From contig NW_026946359.1 of assembly GCF_035222275.1 (NCBI RefSeq), positions 1,178,001 through 1,242,000 of the forward strand: 64,000 nt of DNA. The letters are read 5' to 3'. The first letter of the stretch is position 1; each line of letters begins with the position of its first letter. This DNA is from Podospora bellae-mahoneyi (Eukaryota; Ascomycota; Sordariomycetes; Sordariales; Podosporaceae). The position numbers and the translations under genes are program-made. The notes under the pieces were generated by a model. That model worked only from the letters and a program-made list of their open reading frames with translations. It was not told the DNA's origin and ran no database searches. Positions 12,056 through 21,860 of this stretch are shown here, piece after piece.

Positions 12056-12780
12056 TATGGGTGCTTTTGGAGTAGCTTGGCTGTGAAGATGGTAACAGGG
12101 GATAGTTCAGGTGGCAAGCAACCTCATCTCGGGATGACGGTTGTTGACGGCGACACTATCCAACAGCTGGCACTGGTTTCAGACATATCTGTTTATTCGT
12201 CGACGAGCAGGAGCATTACCTAGGCAACCACGATACCTGAAACCGAAGCTTATAAGATCCAGATTGGTCCCATGTAATAACAAAACAGGACGTATGGTCT
12301 AGTGGTTAAGACGTCGCGGCTGCAAAATGTTCGTTGCCGTGAAACTGTTACAATGATATGACAGGTGAAAGGGTTCGATTGATACAATGCTCCCTGAGAA
12401 GGTCCCGGGTTCGAACCCCGATACGTTCAGTTCCTTTTGGCTTTTTGGATAATCTGCCACATTTGCCCCTTCCTGCTCTTGCACTCCGGCCCTTCCCTTC
12501 CGGCTGTGGTCAAGGAAGGAGCCGGAGCTTGGCACGATAAAGTGGGTCTCCGGTCCCGAAGAGTGTGGAGCTCCTCCCTCAGGGAAACTGGTGATTTCAT
12601 GACGTTGCACTTTTCCGTCGCGTTCAAATTACTTTCAACTTTGCAGCCCAACAGCTCTTTTTTTGACAGCTGCAGCTTGCGAAGACTACAACGCACTACT
12701 CTTCTCTTCTTACTTCATACGGTCATTTCAGGCGATAGTTTATTCATTGGTTTTATTGTTTATTTCTTCAGTACAACAAA
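12056..12780. other. Intergenic between RIC8 and MPDU1, holding a tRNA-like gene
   Basis: Apart from the tRNA-like element at 12288-12428, I see the 3' flank of RIC8 and the likely promoter and leader of the PQ-loop gene. No protein gene is supported. Confidence 0.55.
12288..12428 (+). tRNA. Interrupted tRNA-like gene, possibly tRNA-Cys(GCA)
   Basis: Seen: a 7-bp acceptor stem, GGACGTA (12288-12294) with TACGTTC (12422-12428, one G-T pair); T-G at positions 8-9; a D-arm GTCT/AGAC around AGTGGTTA; and a T-arm with loop TTCGAAC at 12410-12416 and four good stem pairs. In the anticodon region the loop CTGCAA would put T33 before GCA. Its stem can close either with CCGTG at 12337-12341 or, with one mismatch, with CCCTG at 12392-12396. 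The second choice implies a ~65-nt intron after position 37, the usual place. Problems: one extra base before the anticodon stem and a mismatched closing T-stem pair. It could be a working intron-containing tRNA or a disrupted relic, and the isotype is a guess. Confidence 0.4.
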
Positions 12781-13726
12781 ATGGACGCCGTACGCACCGC
12801 CCTCCAACCGATAACCCACAACCTCCCTGCCCCGATTCGGGACCTGGGCGTCTCAATCATTGGGGAGAAATGCTACAAATCTTTGCTTCTCGATATTGAC
12901 GTGGAGGACACCGAATGCCTCAAGTACGCGATTAGCAAGGGTCTCGGAATTGGCATTGTCGGCGCCTCAGCGATCGTCAAGGTGCCGCAAATTGTGAAGC
13001 TTGTCAAGTCCAAGTCCGCCTCGGGAGTCTCTTTCCTCGCCTACCTGCTCGAGACCTCGTCGTACCTAATCAGCTTGGCATACAATGTTCGGAACGGGTT
13101 CCCCTTCAGCACTTATGGCGAGACGGCCATGGTTCTCGCCCAGAACGTGCTCATCACAGTTTTGGTCCTGCACTACAGTGGAAAGGCCAGCATGGCGGGT
13201 CTGTTTGTTGCTGCTCTGGCGGCCAGCGCCGTCACGCTTTTCAACGAGCAGACCTTGGGCATGAAGGAGCTGGGTTGGTTGCAGGTTGGAGCTGGGGGCA
13301 TGAGTGTGGCCAGCAAGATCCCCCAGATCGCGGCCATTTGGAGCCAGGGAGGTACTGGGCAGCTCAGTGCCTTCACTGTAAGTTCATTCAGCGGTTGCAG
13401 TGTCAAGATGGGAGAACAATATGCTGACGGCGGTGAATGAACAGGTCTTCAACTACCTCCTCGGCTCGCTCACCCGCATTTTTACCACAATTCAAGAGGT
13501 GGACGACAAGGTTATCCTCTACAGCTTCGTGGCTGGCTTTGCACTCAACTTGGTGTTGGCGCTCCAGATGGTGTACTACTGGAATGCGCCCTCGGCGAAG
13601 GTCCAGGGCAAGCGCAAGGAGGCCCTTCCCGCCAACAGCGCTGTCGCCCCTTCATACGCTGAAGTTGTGGCGACCTCGACGGCGAGACCTCGCAGCAAGG
13701 GCCCCACGACTCGCCGCCGTGGTTAG
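12781..13726 (+). CDS. MPDU1/Lec35-type PQ-loop protein (dolichol-phosphate-sugar use)
   Basis: Seen: exons 12781-13377 and 13445-13726 with a 67-nt intron give 292 residues. There are several membrane segments and two PQ-loop motifs, VKVPQIVKL and ASKIPQIAAIW, each at the end of a helix; the tail is basic, RSKGPTTRRRG. Known: PQ-loop proteins form seven-helix bundles of two three-helix repeats. MPDU1 (mannose-P-dolichol utilization defect 1) is needed for lumenal use of dolichol-P-mannose and dolichol-P-glucose in the ER. The stretch VKSKSASGVSFLAYLLE fits that branch better than the lysosomal cystine or amino-acid transporters. Inference: it acts in N-glycan and GPI assembly. The start is the first ATG of the open frame and is followed directly by family-like sequence. 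Confidence 0.87.
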
Positions 13727-15455
13727 GAGCTGGATCCCTTTGTTCGAGAGTATCCAGCTCATAGATCTTTCATGAAACGCACTGCTGGATGCCTCGTCTT
13801 TTGTACCATTGTTGGGTTTTGCTTTTGGGCGGTCAAATTCACCATCGCGGCTTCGTTTTGGGTGACCTCATTTATTACCGGGCTTCTTCTTCCAGCTATC
13901 GTGCTCCCTTTCAGGGTTTTTCAATGGTTTCTCTTGGTAGCCATTGGGTCTGTTCTTTGGGTGATGTGGGTTGCCGGAGCTGTTGTTCGGGCGATATGGT
14001 GTCCATATTCGCAGCGTTTCTTTGGTTTTCTGCTCCATTGGTTTTTCTTTTTATGTATGATAAGGGTTCTTTGACAGCGACACAGGGAAAATGGTCAAGT
14101 GACGGGCTCATATGAATGACATATCTTTTTACGAAACACCTCAGACCATGGTCCAATTTTTCGACATGGGGTCCGGGAGACTGCAGCGAGGAAAACGGCT
14201 TGTCACGGACTTCCGAGTCTATGTATTGGGCAGATGTTCCGGAAGAGCCCCGCGGCTCCGGTGAGCGGAGTATCGTATGCAAGAGACGACAGAAGCAGAT
14301 CACGAGAGATATCGAAAGTGGTTGGGGCATGAAAGTGTCTGTGGTCCAGACCTCATTCGGCTTCGGATTGGACCCCGATATTCCCCGCAGAGATTTGCAT
14401 AGGCACACAATGCAAGCTGCAAAAATTATTGATCCTTGACTGGGTTCGCCATCAAAGATAAGGGACATGATCTGGGAAGTCCATGTTGCATCAGCAGCCG
14501 CCGAAAGGGTCTGATAGGGAACGACAATAGGGTTCCTGGGGTGGTGCATGATCAACGCCAGGGAATTTGTTCAATGACTGCAGGTTTTCGGCTTGTTCCC
14601 TCTTCTTTGTTGGCCACCCTCTGGGACATGCCCACCACTCATGGCCCTTCACCGCCGCCTTTTTACGAGAAAGTTTCACCATCCGCAACGATAACTTCTC
14701 TTGACCCGCTGGAAGGAGGAAAGGTAGCGAGCGGTCTGGCTCTTGAAGAAACTGTTGCCAGCAACGCCAAGGATCACACTACAGCGAAACCGCAGGTCCA
14801 CTATCTCTCTTTCCCCGTCCGAATGGTCTGCTGCATGGCAGCGGTCCCCCCGAGCTCCTTTTTTTTTTTTTTTTTTTTTTTTGGGGGGGTGGTGCTTGCG
14901 CATTGACAACTTGACAGGAGGTTTTTGGAATGCTTAGTACTGTGAAATAAATTGGAATGCGGCTCCCCTTCCTGTGCTTTTCTCATCCCGTCTCTCGATG
15001 GCGCAATATTGATAAGCTGTCCCACGATTGCGTCAAAGAAGAGCGGTTGCGTGATCTTGCGAGCAATCTGACCTGCCTTCTACACACACTTTCCTGAGAC
15101 GTTTATACCCCCCTTTCATGTTCTTCGTGGGGGGTTCTCTTTTCGTTTTCCCCCTTCTTTTTTCTACGCTAGTTTGTGACATATTTCCCCCACGGGAACA
15201 AGAACAACGCCACCATCGACATTCAAAGAAGTTATTGCCTATTCGGTCCACTTACACACGGGTGAAAGTTTCCTAAATTGATATTGGGCAAATTCTTGGC
15301 GAGGCTTTCTTACGCAATTCTAGAGGCCACCACATCTCTAGGGCTGAGTTAGATACTTTGAGATACGTGGGAGGACTACAAGCAACCCCCCCAAAAGCAA
15401 GCTTATTCACACACCTTGACATCTTACTCGTCGAGAGAGACATAGATACATCACC
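13727..15455. other. Intergenic between MPDU1 and choline sulfatase
   Basis: About 1.7 kb without a convincing gene. A T24 run followed by G7 lies at 14859-14889. A 100-codon hydrophobic open frame at 13772-14074 overlaps the expected 3' UTR of the upstream gene (see findings). Confidence 0.55.
14859..14889 (+). repeat. T24-G7 homopolymer pair
   Basis: Twenty-four T residues run directly into seven G residues. This is the longest T run I noticed in the window. No gene boundary is attached to it. Confidence 0.85.
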
Positions 15456-17471
15456 ATGTCACCCGATCTCAACTCCCTCCCCGGCGCTGACAGCACCCCA
15501 TCACCAACACCACCACCACCAATCAACAGCACCCGCGGAACAACAGCTTCCAACAGCAACGGCCACTACTTTCCCAACGGTCACCATGATGGAGAAAAAC
15601 GCCCCAACATCCTCTACGTCATGGCCGACCAGCTAGCCGCCCCTCTGCTCAAGATGTACAACCCCACCTCCCAAATTCTCACCCCCAACCTCGACGCCCT
15701 AGCTGCGAAATCAGTCCAGTTCGACTCAGCCTACTGCCCCTCCCCGTTATGCGGCCCCTCAAGAATGAGCATGATCACGGGGCAGCTCCCCATGAAGATA
15801 GGAGCGTTTGACAATGCCGCCCAGATATCAAGCGATATCCCGACTTATGCCCACTACCTTCGACTGAAGGGGTACCACACTGTTTTGGCGGGCAAGATGC
15901 ATTTTGTCGGGGATCAGCTGCATGGGTACGAGACGAGGCTGACGAGCGATATTTACCCGGGGGATTTTGGGTGGGTGCCGAACTGGGAGGAGCCGGAGAC
16001 GAGGCTGGAGTGGTATCATAACGCGAGCAGTGTACTGCAGGCGGGGAGCTGTGTGAGGAGTAATCAGCTGGATTATGATGAGGAGGTTATGTATAGGAGT
16101 AGGCAGTTTTTGTATGATTTTGTTAGGGAGGGGGAGGAGGGGAGGAGGCCGTTTGCTTTGACGGTGAGTTTAACCCTGCGCCACGTTCGTGTTTTTGTTT
16201 CGGGGAGGGGGGAGGGGTGTATGAGTGACCCCCACGGGACCCGGGAGGGTGGTTATGATGTGGTATGCATGATGCGCTGCACATGACTACTCGGCCAGTG
16301 GCCGTTGGGTCGCAGAGGGAGGGAGGGGGGGGGGACAATATGGGGAAACGACTGGTCATTCCAACTACACGGTGTGCTAACGTCCACTCTCAGGTCTCCC
16401 TCACCCACCCCCACGACCCCTACACCATCGAGCAAAAGTACTGGGACCTCTACGAAAACGTCGACATCGACCTCCCCCGCGTGACCATCCCCCAGGAAGA
16501 CCAAGACCCCCACTCCAAACGCCTCCTCAAAGTCTGCGACCTGTGGGACAATCCTTTCTCTGACGAGCAAATCAAGCGGGCCCGGAGGGCGTACTACGGC
16601 GCCGTCTCGTATGTCGACGACTGCCTCGGCCAGCTCCTCACCCTGCTCAAGCAGCTCAAGCTCGACGAGGACACGATTGTGATCTTTTCTGGCGACCACG
16701 GGGACATGCTCGGGGAGAGGGGGTTGTGGTACAAGATGTCGTATTTTGAGAGCTCGGTGCGTGTGCCGCTTCTGGTGAGCTACCCGAAGAGGTTCGAGCC
16801 GAGGAGGGTGAGTCAGAATGTGAGCACGTTGGATATTTTGCCTACAATGTGCGATTTGGTGGGGACGAAGCCGTGGGCGTTGTTGCCGATGGATGGGAGG
16901 AGTTTGCTGCCGCATCTGGAGGGGAGGGAGGGGGGGCATGATGAGGTTTTTGCGGAGTATACTGGGGAGGGGACGGTCAGGCCGCTGATGATGATCAGAA
17001 GGGGGAGGTGGAAGTATGTGACTTGCCCGGCGGATGGGAGTCAGTTGTTTGATTTGAGGGCGGATCCGCTCGAGTTGAGGGATTTGGTGAAGGAGGGGGT
17101 GGTGAGGACGGATGAAGAAACAAAAGAGGTTTTTGAGGCGTTTGAGAGGGAGGCGAGGGAGAAGTGGGATTTTGAGGGGATTACGAAGGAGGTGTTGCAT
17201 AGTCAGAGGAAGAGGAGGTTGGTTTGGGGGGCGTTGACGAAGGGGAGGTTTGAGAGTTGGGATTACAATCCGATTGATGATGGGAGGGAGAAGTAAGTTC
17301 TTCTCTCTGGCGTGATGAGGATGTGTACTAATCTGCTGTGATAGGTATATCCGGTCGCATATTCCTCTGGATGACCTCGAGAGGCGGGCGCGGTACCCGG
17401 CTGTGGATGAGTTCGGCCGGGAGACAGGATCAAGGATCGTGACTGATCAAGCTGGATCTCACGGGCAGTAA
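15456..17471 (+). CDS. Choline sulfatase (alkaline-phosphatase-like sulfatase)
   Basis: Seen: exons 15456-16163, 16394-17292 and 17345-17471 give 577 residues. NILYVMADQLA provides the early metal-binding Asp. CGPSR at residues 99-103 is the C-x-P-S-R sulfatase motif whose Cys becomes formylglycine. Further on are LAGKMHFVGDQLHGYE, SLTHPHDPY and FSGDHGDMLGERG. Known: choline sulfatases hydrolyse choline-O-sulfate to choline and sulfate; HPHDPY and the length fit them better than arylsulfatases. In Neurospora the enzyme is part of the sulfur-scavenging set switched on by CYS3. No signal peptide is evident, so it is probably cytosolic. I saw no clear CYS3 palindrome upstream. Odd: intron 1 is long (230 nt) and G-rich, and exons 1 and 2 each shift from C-rich to G-rich sense strand. 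Confidence 0.9.
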
Positions 17472-18127
17472 ACTCTGTTGACATGTGCTGATGGCGCTTC
17501 AACTATTACGACGGTGATGAAGAGGATGGTTCAACCCGGTTTCTCATAGCGAGTTTTGCTCTTGGGCGCACGATGGAGGTTCAAATGGTTAAGGTGGACG
17601 ATATACGCGAAGGCATCTTGGGACATGTTTAATTTGGCGAGCGTGCTAGCATTGCTCTTTGTCAGTTATGCTGATCAAAAATACAACCGATCATGCAATC
17701 TGCACTGGTAGACTGTATATGTATCAGCGTTGATGATGTTGAGAGTAACCATTGGGAACCTTGATGAGCTAGCTGCCTGAAAATAAAGTGGGCTAGAGAT
17801 CTGCGCTAGTCAAATAAGGAAGCGACAACCCGGGCCTGTGCTCAAGCTCCCCCGCGCGCGCGACAGAATCGCGAACTTAACCATCATCAATTGCGCTTCT
17901 CAACTTTTCCATATTCTGATCGCAACTACAAAATCCCGACTGTAGAAATCACCAACTCTCACCACCAATATCTAACCCTTCCCACATTTAAGTCCACCCC
18001 CACCTTACCAATCCGCACTCATCACCTTTGATCTCGCGCAAACAGCAGCGCGAAGCGCAATACCCAACTTCCCGCGACAGCAACACTCTTCCACTGACCA
18101 CAACCACTTTTCCCTCAACCGCCAAAG
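17472..18127. other. Intergenic between choline sulfatase and Mediator subunit 8
   Basis: About 650 nt. The last ~250 nt before MED8 are CA/CT-rich, as is typical of fungal leaders. No gene seen. Confidence 0.55.
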
Positions 18128-19101
18128 ATGGCCTCCCTAAACCTCCTCCCCGAAGACCTCAAACACCTCGACCTCCTCCGCAACCGCTTCGCGACCCTAT
18201 CTCTCAACCTCTCCAACGCCCACCGCAACATGGCGCTCACCTACCCCCTCCCCTCCCAAGAATCCCTCCAGGCCTCAGCAGCAATAATCCACACCTCGCT
18301 GCTATCCCTCCAGTCGATCCTAACCGACAAGTCAGCCTTGTTCCACCGCATCGCTGTCCACCCGTCTACCAACTTCCCCGGGCGCACCCAGCTAGACTTT
18401 TTGTCATCGATGCTAAGAAAAAAACCGGAACCGGAGATCGAGACGAAAATGGAGATGGGGATGCAGAGGGCGAGGGAGGTGGGGGTTGATGAGGCGGTGT
18501 TGGCAGAGATTGCTAGGCGGAACAAGAGACGGGAAGGGGGGGATGATGAGGATTATGAGGAGGGGGGTGGTAGTGGGGGGGGTGGGGATGGGGACGAGGG
18601 GGAGGATGAGGAGGCGAATAATGAGAAGTGGGCGGATTGCTGGTTTTTGTTTGATAGGGGGTTGAAGGAGTATATTAATGTGCAGGAGGGTAGGAGTTAT
18701 ACTGTGGAGGAGCAGGAGATGGGGGTTGAGAGGGTGAGGACGGGGTTGAGGAGGAATTTGTTGGAGGAGGAGGAGGAGGAAGAGGAGGAGAGTGATGATG
18801 AGGAAGAGGATGAAGATGAAGAAGAGGATGAGGATTTAGTTATGATGGATGGGAGTGGTGGGGGGAGGGGAGGGGTGGGACAGCAGGGGGTTGTGCAGCA
18901 GGCGAGGTACGTGGTAGGCTTCACTGACATGTTTTTGGTTATTATGCTAATCGGGTGGCCTAAAGTGGAAATACGGGTGTGCAGCCAGAACACTTGTTTT
19001 GGTTGTATGCTAGGGGCAGGACAGATCTACCGCCGAGGATAGAGCTCGAGTCCAAGAGGGCGCCTGCGAAGGGGCAGGTGAAGAGACTTCCGCCTAGGTA
19101 G
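18128..19101 (+). CDS. med8: Mediator complex subunit 8
   Basis: Seen: exons 18128-18906 and 18966-19101 give 304 residues. The N-terminus, with LLPEDLKHLDLLRNRFATL and ALTYPLPSQESLQ, fits the helical MED8 head-module domain. The middle is very acidic and Gly-rich, with runs of Glu and Asp at about 215-240. The C-terminus reads QPEHLFWLYARGRTDLPPRIE, the conserved MED8 tail. Known: MED8 sits in the Mediator head and contacts MED18/MED20 and TBP. I placed the intron at 18907-18965 (GTACGT, TGCTAAT, AAAG) because the nearer AG at 18983 gives the wrong frame and loses the PEHLFW tail. Odd: the acidic tract is unusually long and coded by almost pure purine, so that part of the sequence is prone to length change. 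Confidence 0.85.
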
Positions 19102-19668
19102 TGAGGTGTTTTTCTCTGCTCTTGGTTTTGGGAAAGGGGCGGCCGTTTATATATTCATCTAGCATAGCAGGGAATGGGACATGGTGTTTCGGCGACAGGT
19201 GCTTGGCTTTGATGGCTGATGGCTGTGGCTCTGAACGCCCCTTTCGAGCAGGAAGGTTTCTTCCTCCTGAGGTTAAGTCTGGTGTGGACTGGTCATGATA
19301 ATCAAAGGAAAATACCCAACTTCGAAGTCATGCAATTACTTTTCAACAAGACTTTCAGTGCTTTGCAGGAGGATTGTCATGTCATAGAAGCAGTATGCAC
19401 AACTAATATATGGGAATATAATAATTTGCCTACCCAATGTAAGACATACATACTATGCCGACTTTTGTGTTACCCCGCTTCCAACGGTTGCCTACCCGTT
19501 TCAGTTGCCCTGCTTCCAACAGTTGGTTGCCTACCATTCGCCCCTATTTGAGATGGCCAACCCGAAGCCCTATTTGAGGTGGCCAACCTGATGCTTGAAA
19601 GCGTGTGGTTCTTCACATTCTCTTTTTTTTTCTTTCTATTTCCCCAAGCCATACCCCCCTTCATCACC
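19102..19668. other. Intergenic downstream of MED8
   Basis: The 3' flank of MED8 and a likely promoter. A short near-repeat is visible at about 19540-19590, where CCCTATTTGAGRTGGCCAAC occurs twice 35 nt apart. No gene supported. Confidence 0.5.
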
Positions 19669-20530
19669 ATGACCTTCCACCTTTTGTCCCTGCCCCAAGA
19701 GATCCGGCTCGCGATCTACCTCCAATTACTATTCGTGAACCCCCTCACCTACCACAGCGACGAATGGGCCTACCCGGAGAAACTAGCCTCTAAGACGCCA
19801 TCACCATGCATGTACGAGCCCGTAACGCCCGATGAGAACGGCAGCGACGACAGGGGGTGGTGCTCAAGACGTCATGGTGGTGGTGGTCGTCGTCGTCGTG
19901 ACAAGTTGCCATTATTATTATCACCCTACCGACCGCACGGGTATATCCCTACTGCCTTTCTGCAGACTTGTCGACAGGTTTACACCGAGTGCCGGATGAT
20001 GCCCTTTCGGGAAAACGAATTTGTTTTTGCGAGGTGTCACAGCTCGGGGGTTGGGCCAGGGCTGGAGTTGACGGGGAAGTTGTCGGGAGAGGACACACCA
20101 AAGCGGCCCAGTTCGCAAAAGTGCTCATCTGGGCCCCCGACTTAGGGATTTGAAGATGCCCCCGCAGCCTGAGCTTGGCTCAGAACCTTCTTGGCAGCTG
20201 GACAACTTGAGATACTTGCGCATGTTCACATATCAACAGGATCTCCTGGGTGCATCCTTGCCTTCTTTTCGGAGTCTTTGCGAGCGATTGCCTGGGCTTA
20301 GAGAGCTGAGGCTGCACATTAACCCTGACGAAGAGGGACCTGTGGGTCCAGACTCGGACTGGTGGTGGGGAGAGGTGCTGGATGATAGTTTCACTGAAGA
20401 GCAGGCGCCGATACAGGCACGGAGATGGATGTGGGTTGATTGCGGACTCAGACAGCTGAAGGGGGTGAAATATCTCGAGATAGCGGTGGGTATGTATTCC
20501 ACGCTGTCGGAAGCTGGGAGAAGCAAGTAG
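19669..20530 (+). CDS. Hypothetical protein with 2EXR/F-box-like N-terminal motif
   Basis: Not confidently recognised. Seen: ATG 19669 begins MTFHLLSLPQEIRLAIYLQLL, which resembles the LPxEIRxxIY start of fungal 2EXR/DUF-type proteins. A matching LQTCRQVYTECRMMPFRENEFVF block follows. I join 19669-20033 to 20146-20530 across a 112-nt intron (donor GTGTCA, acceptor CTTAG), giving 249 residues; the second part has LRYLRMFTYQQDLL and LPGLRELRLHIN. The C-terminus is uncertain. The frame continues open beyond the stop at 20528 to about 20629 (LLEQRLNDKREEAQKVK), and a 45-nt intron GTGGGT...AAGTAG at 20485-20530 would remove the stop. The family often varies and decays between fungal species, so a pseudogene is possible. 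Function unknown. Confidence 0.5.
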
Positions 20531-21860
20531 GTTACGCTGTTGGAGCAAAGATTGAATGATAAAAGGGAGGAGGCACAGAAGGTGAAGGTTTCTCATGTCC
20601 CCCGTACCATCGGGTCCAGGTGGGTGTGATAGAATCAGATATAGTCATCTGTTGTACTCTTAAAATGTCAACACACACTACAGTAGAAAAACCGACAAGG
20701 GCTGGCTGGGCTGCTTGGCAATATGACGTATGCCAAGCTGGCACACACGTTCGAAGCATTCTCCGCCGCAGATCTCTGGAGCTTGTGCGTGTCCCAAGGC
20801 ACAGCCTGCAACTTGGCAACAAACAACTACAAGCATGGGAATCGAACTGGCGAAGATGCTATCTTGCTCTGCTGGCCACGCTACTTTAGAGGAGAACGGC
20901 TCGCTGTTTTATGAATTGTCTGACCCATCATGAAATCTTTTCAGCTGTCAGCGGCTAGAACCATCATTAAAAGCGTTTCCTCATGTGGCGTTTCCGAAAT
21001 TGTTGCATGTTCAGCTCCCTGCATCTTCCTGTTGTTCTCCTGGGACCTGCAGTTCAGATCAAACTTCACAGGCCGATCCGTTCCCCTCCTCTCCTGGAAG
21101 CCCCTGCATGTCCGACGGAGTCTTTTGGGCCGTCCTCTGAGACCTGGGGGAGCTACACCGCCGGGTGAGGTGAGGCAATGGGTCGGTCGTACCTGCCTGC
21201 CTCTTCTGTTTTTTTTTCAGCGTTCAGTTACTAGGTGCTCGGTGAGACACAATACGCCGACTTTGCTGCTTGCCCTCTCACAAGCGGCTTTCGGTTTTAT
21301 TGTGTTTGCTGAAACTCATGCTGGAATAGGGCAACGCAACGACGCGCGGATCAGCCAAGGGCCTGGAACATCTTTTCCAAGCTCGGTAATCTTGCCAACC
21401 CCTGATTCAGCAAGCCTCGAGCCTGGGAACGTCACCAACAACGGCTGCCATGAGACAATGGTCCCTGGAACTAGCGACGAATTAGCGTGACGGTCAATCG
21501 GTGCACCGCACCTTGTCATATCAAATCCCCAGGAAACCAAACGTTACCCATGCCTGACACCGCCACCCGCTCTCCTTCAAAACACACTTCGTCCTCGGAG
21601 CTCAGCTTGGAGCTGCCCCTTTCTTTCCTCGTCCTGGGCCTCAACTTCGTACATACACACGCACACAAGCAGCCACCTTCCTGTGGCAGCCCTCTACCAT
21701 CTGACTTTGTAGACTTTGACAGTCGCTTTGATACGGAATTTGCCACCAGTGTATATCATCACATCACTCATTCAGTTCAATCTTCACCTCACCACCAATA
21801 CCGCTTGTTTTATTCCCATTTCCAACTTCAGGGCGGCGGCCCAAGCCTCTCATCACCAAG
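20531..21860. other. Intergenic upstream of the acyltransferase gene
   Basis: About 1.3 kb. A 186-codon open frame at 20930-21490 has no family resemblance or clear coding character. The segment from about 21640 on looks like a C/A-rich leader. Confidence 0.5.

Noticed and set aside
20930-21490. 186-codon open frame upstream of the acyltransferase
   Set aside because: No recognisable motif and no coding-like composition; it overlaps a likely promoter.
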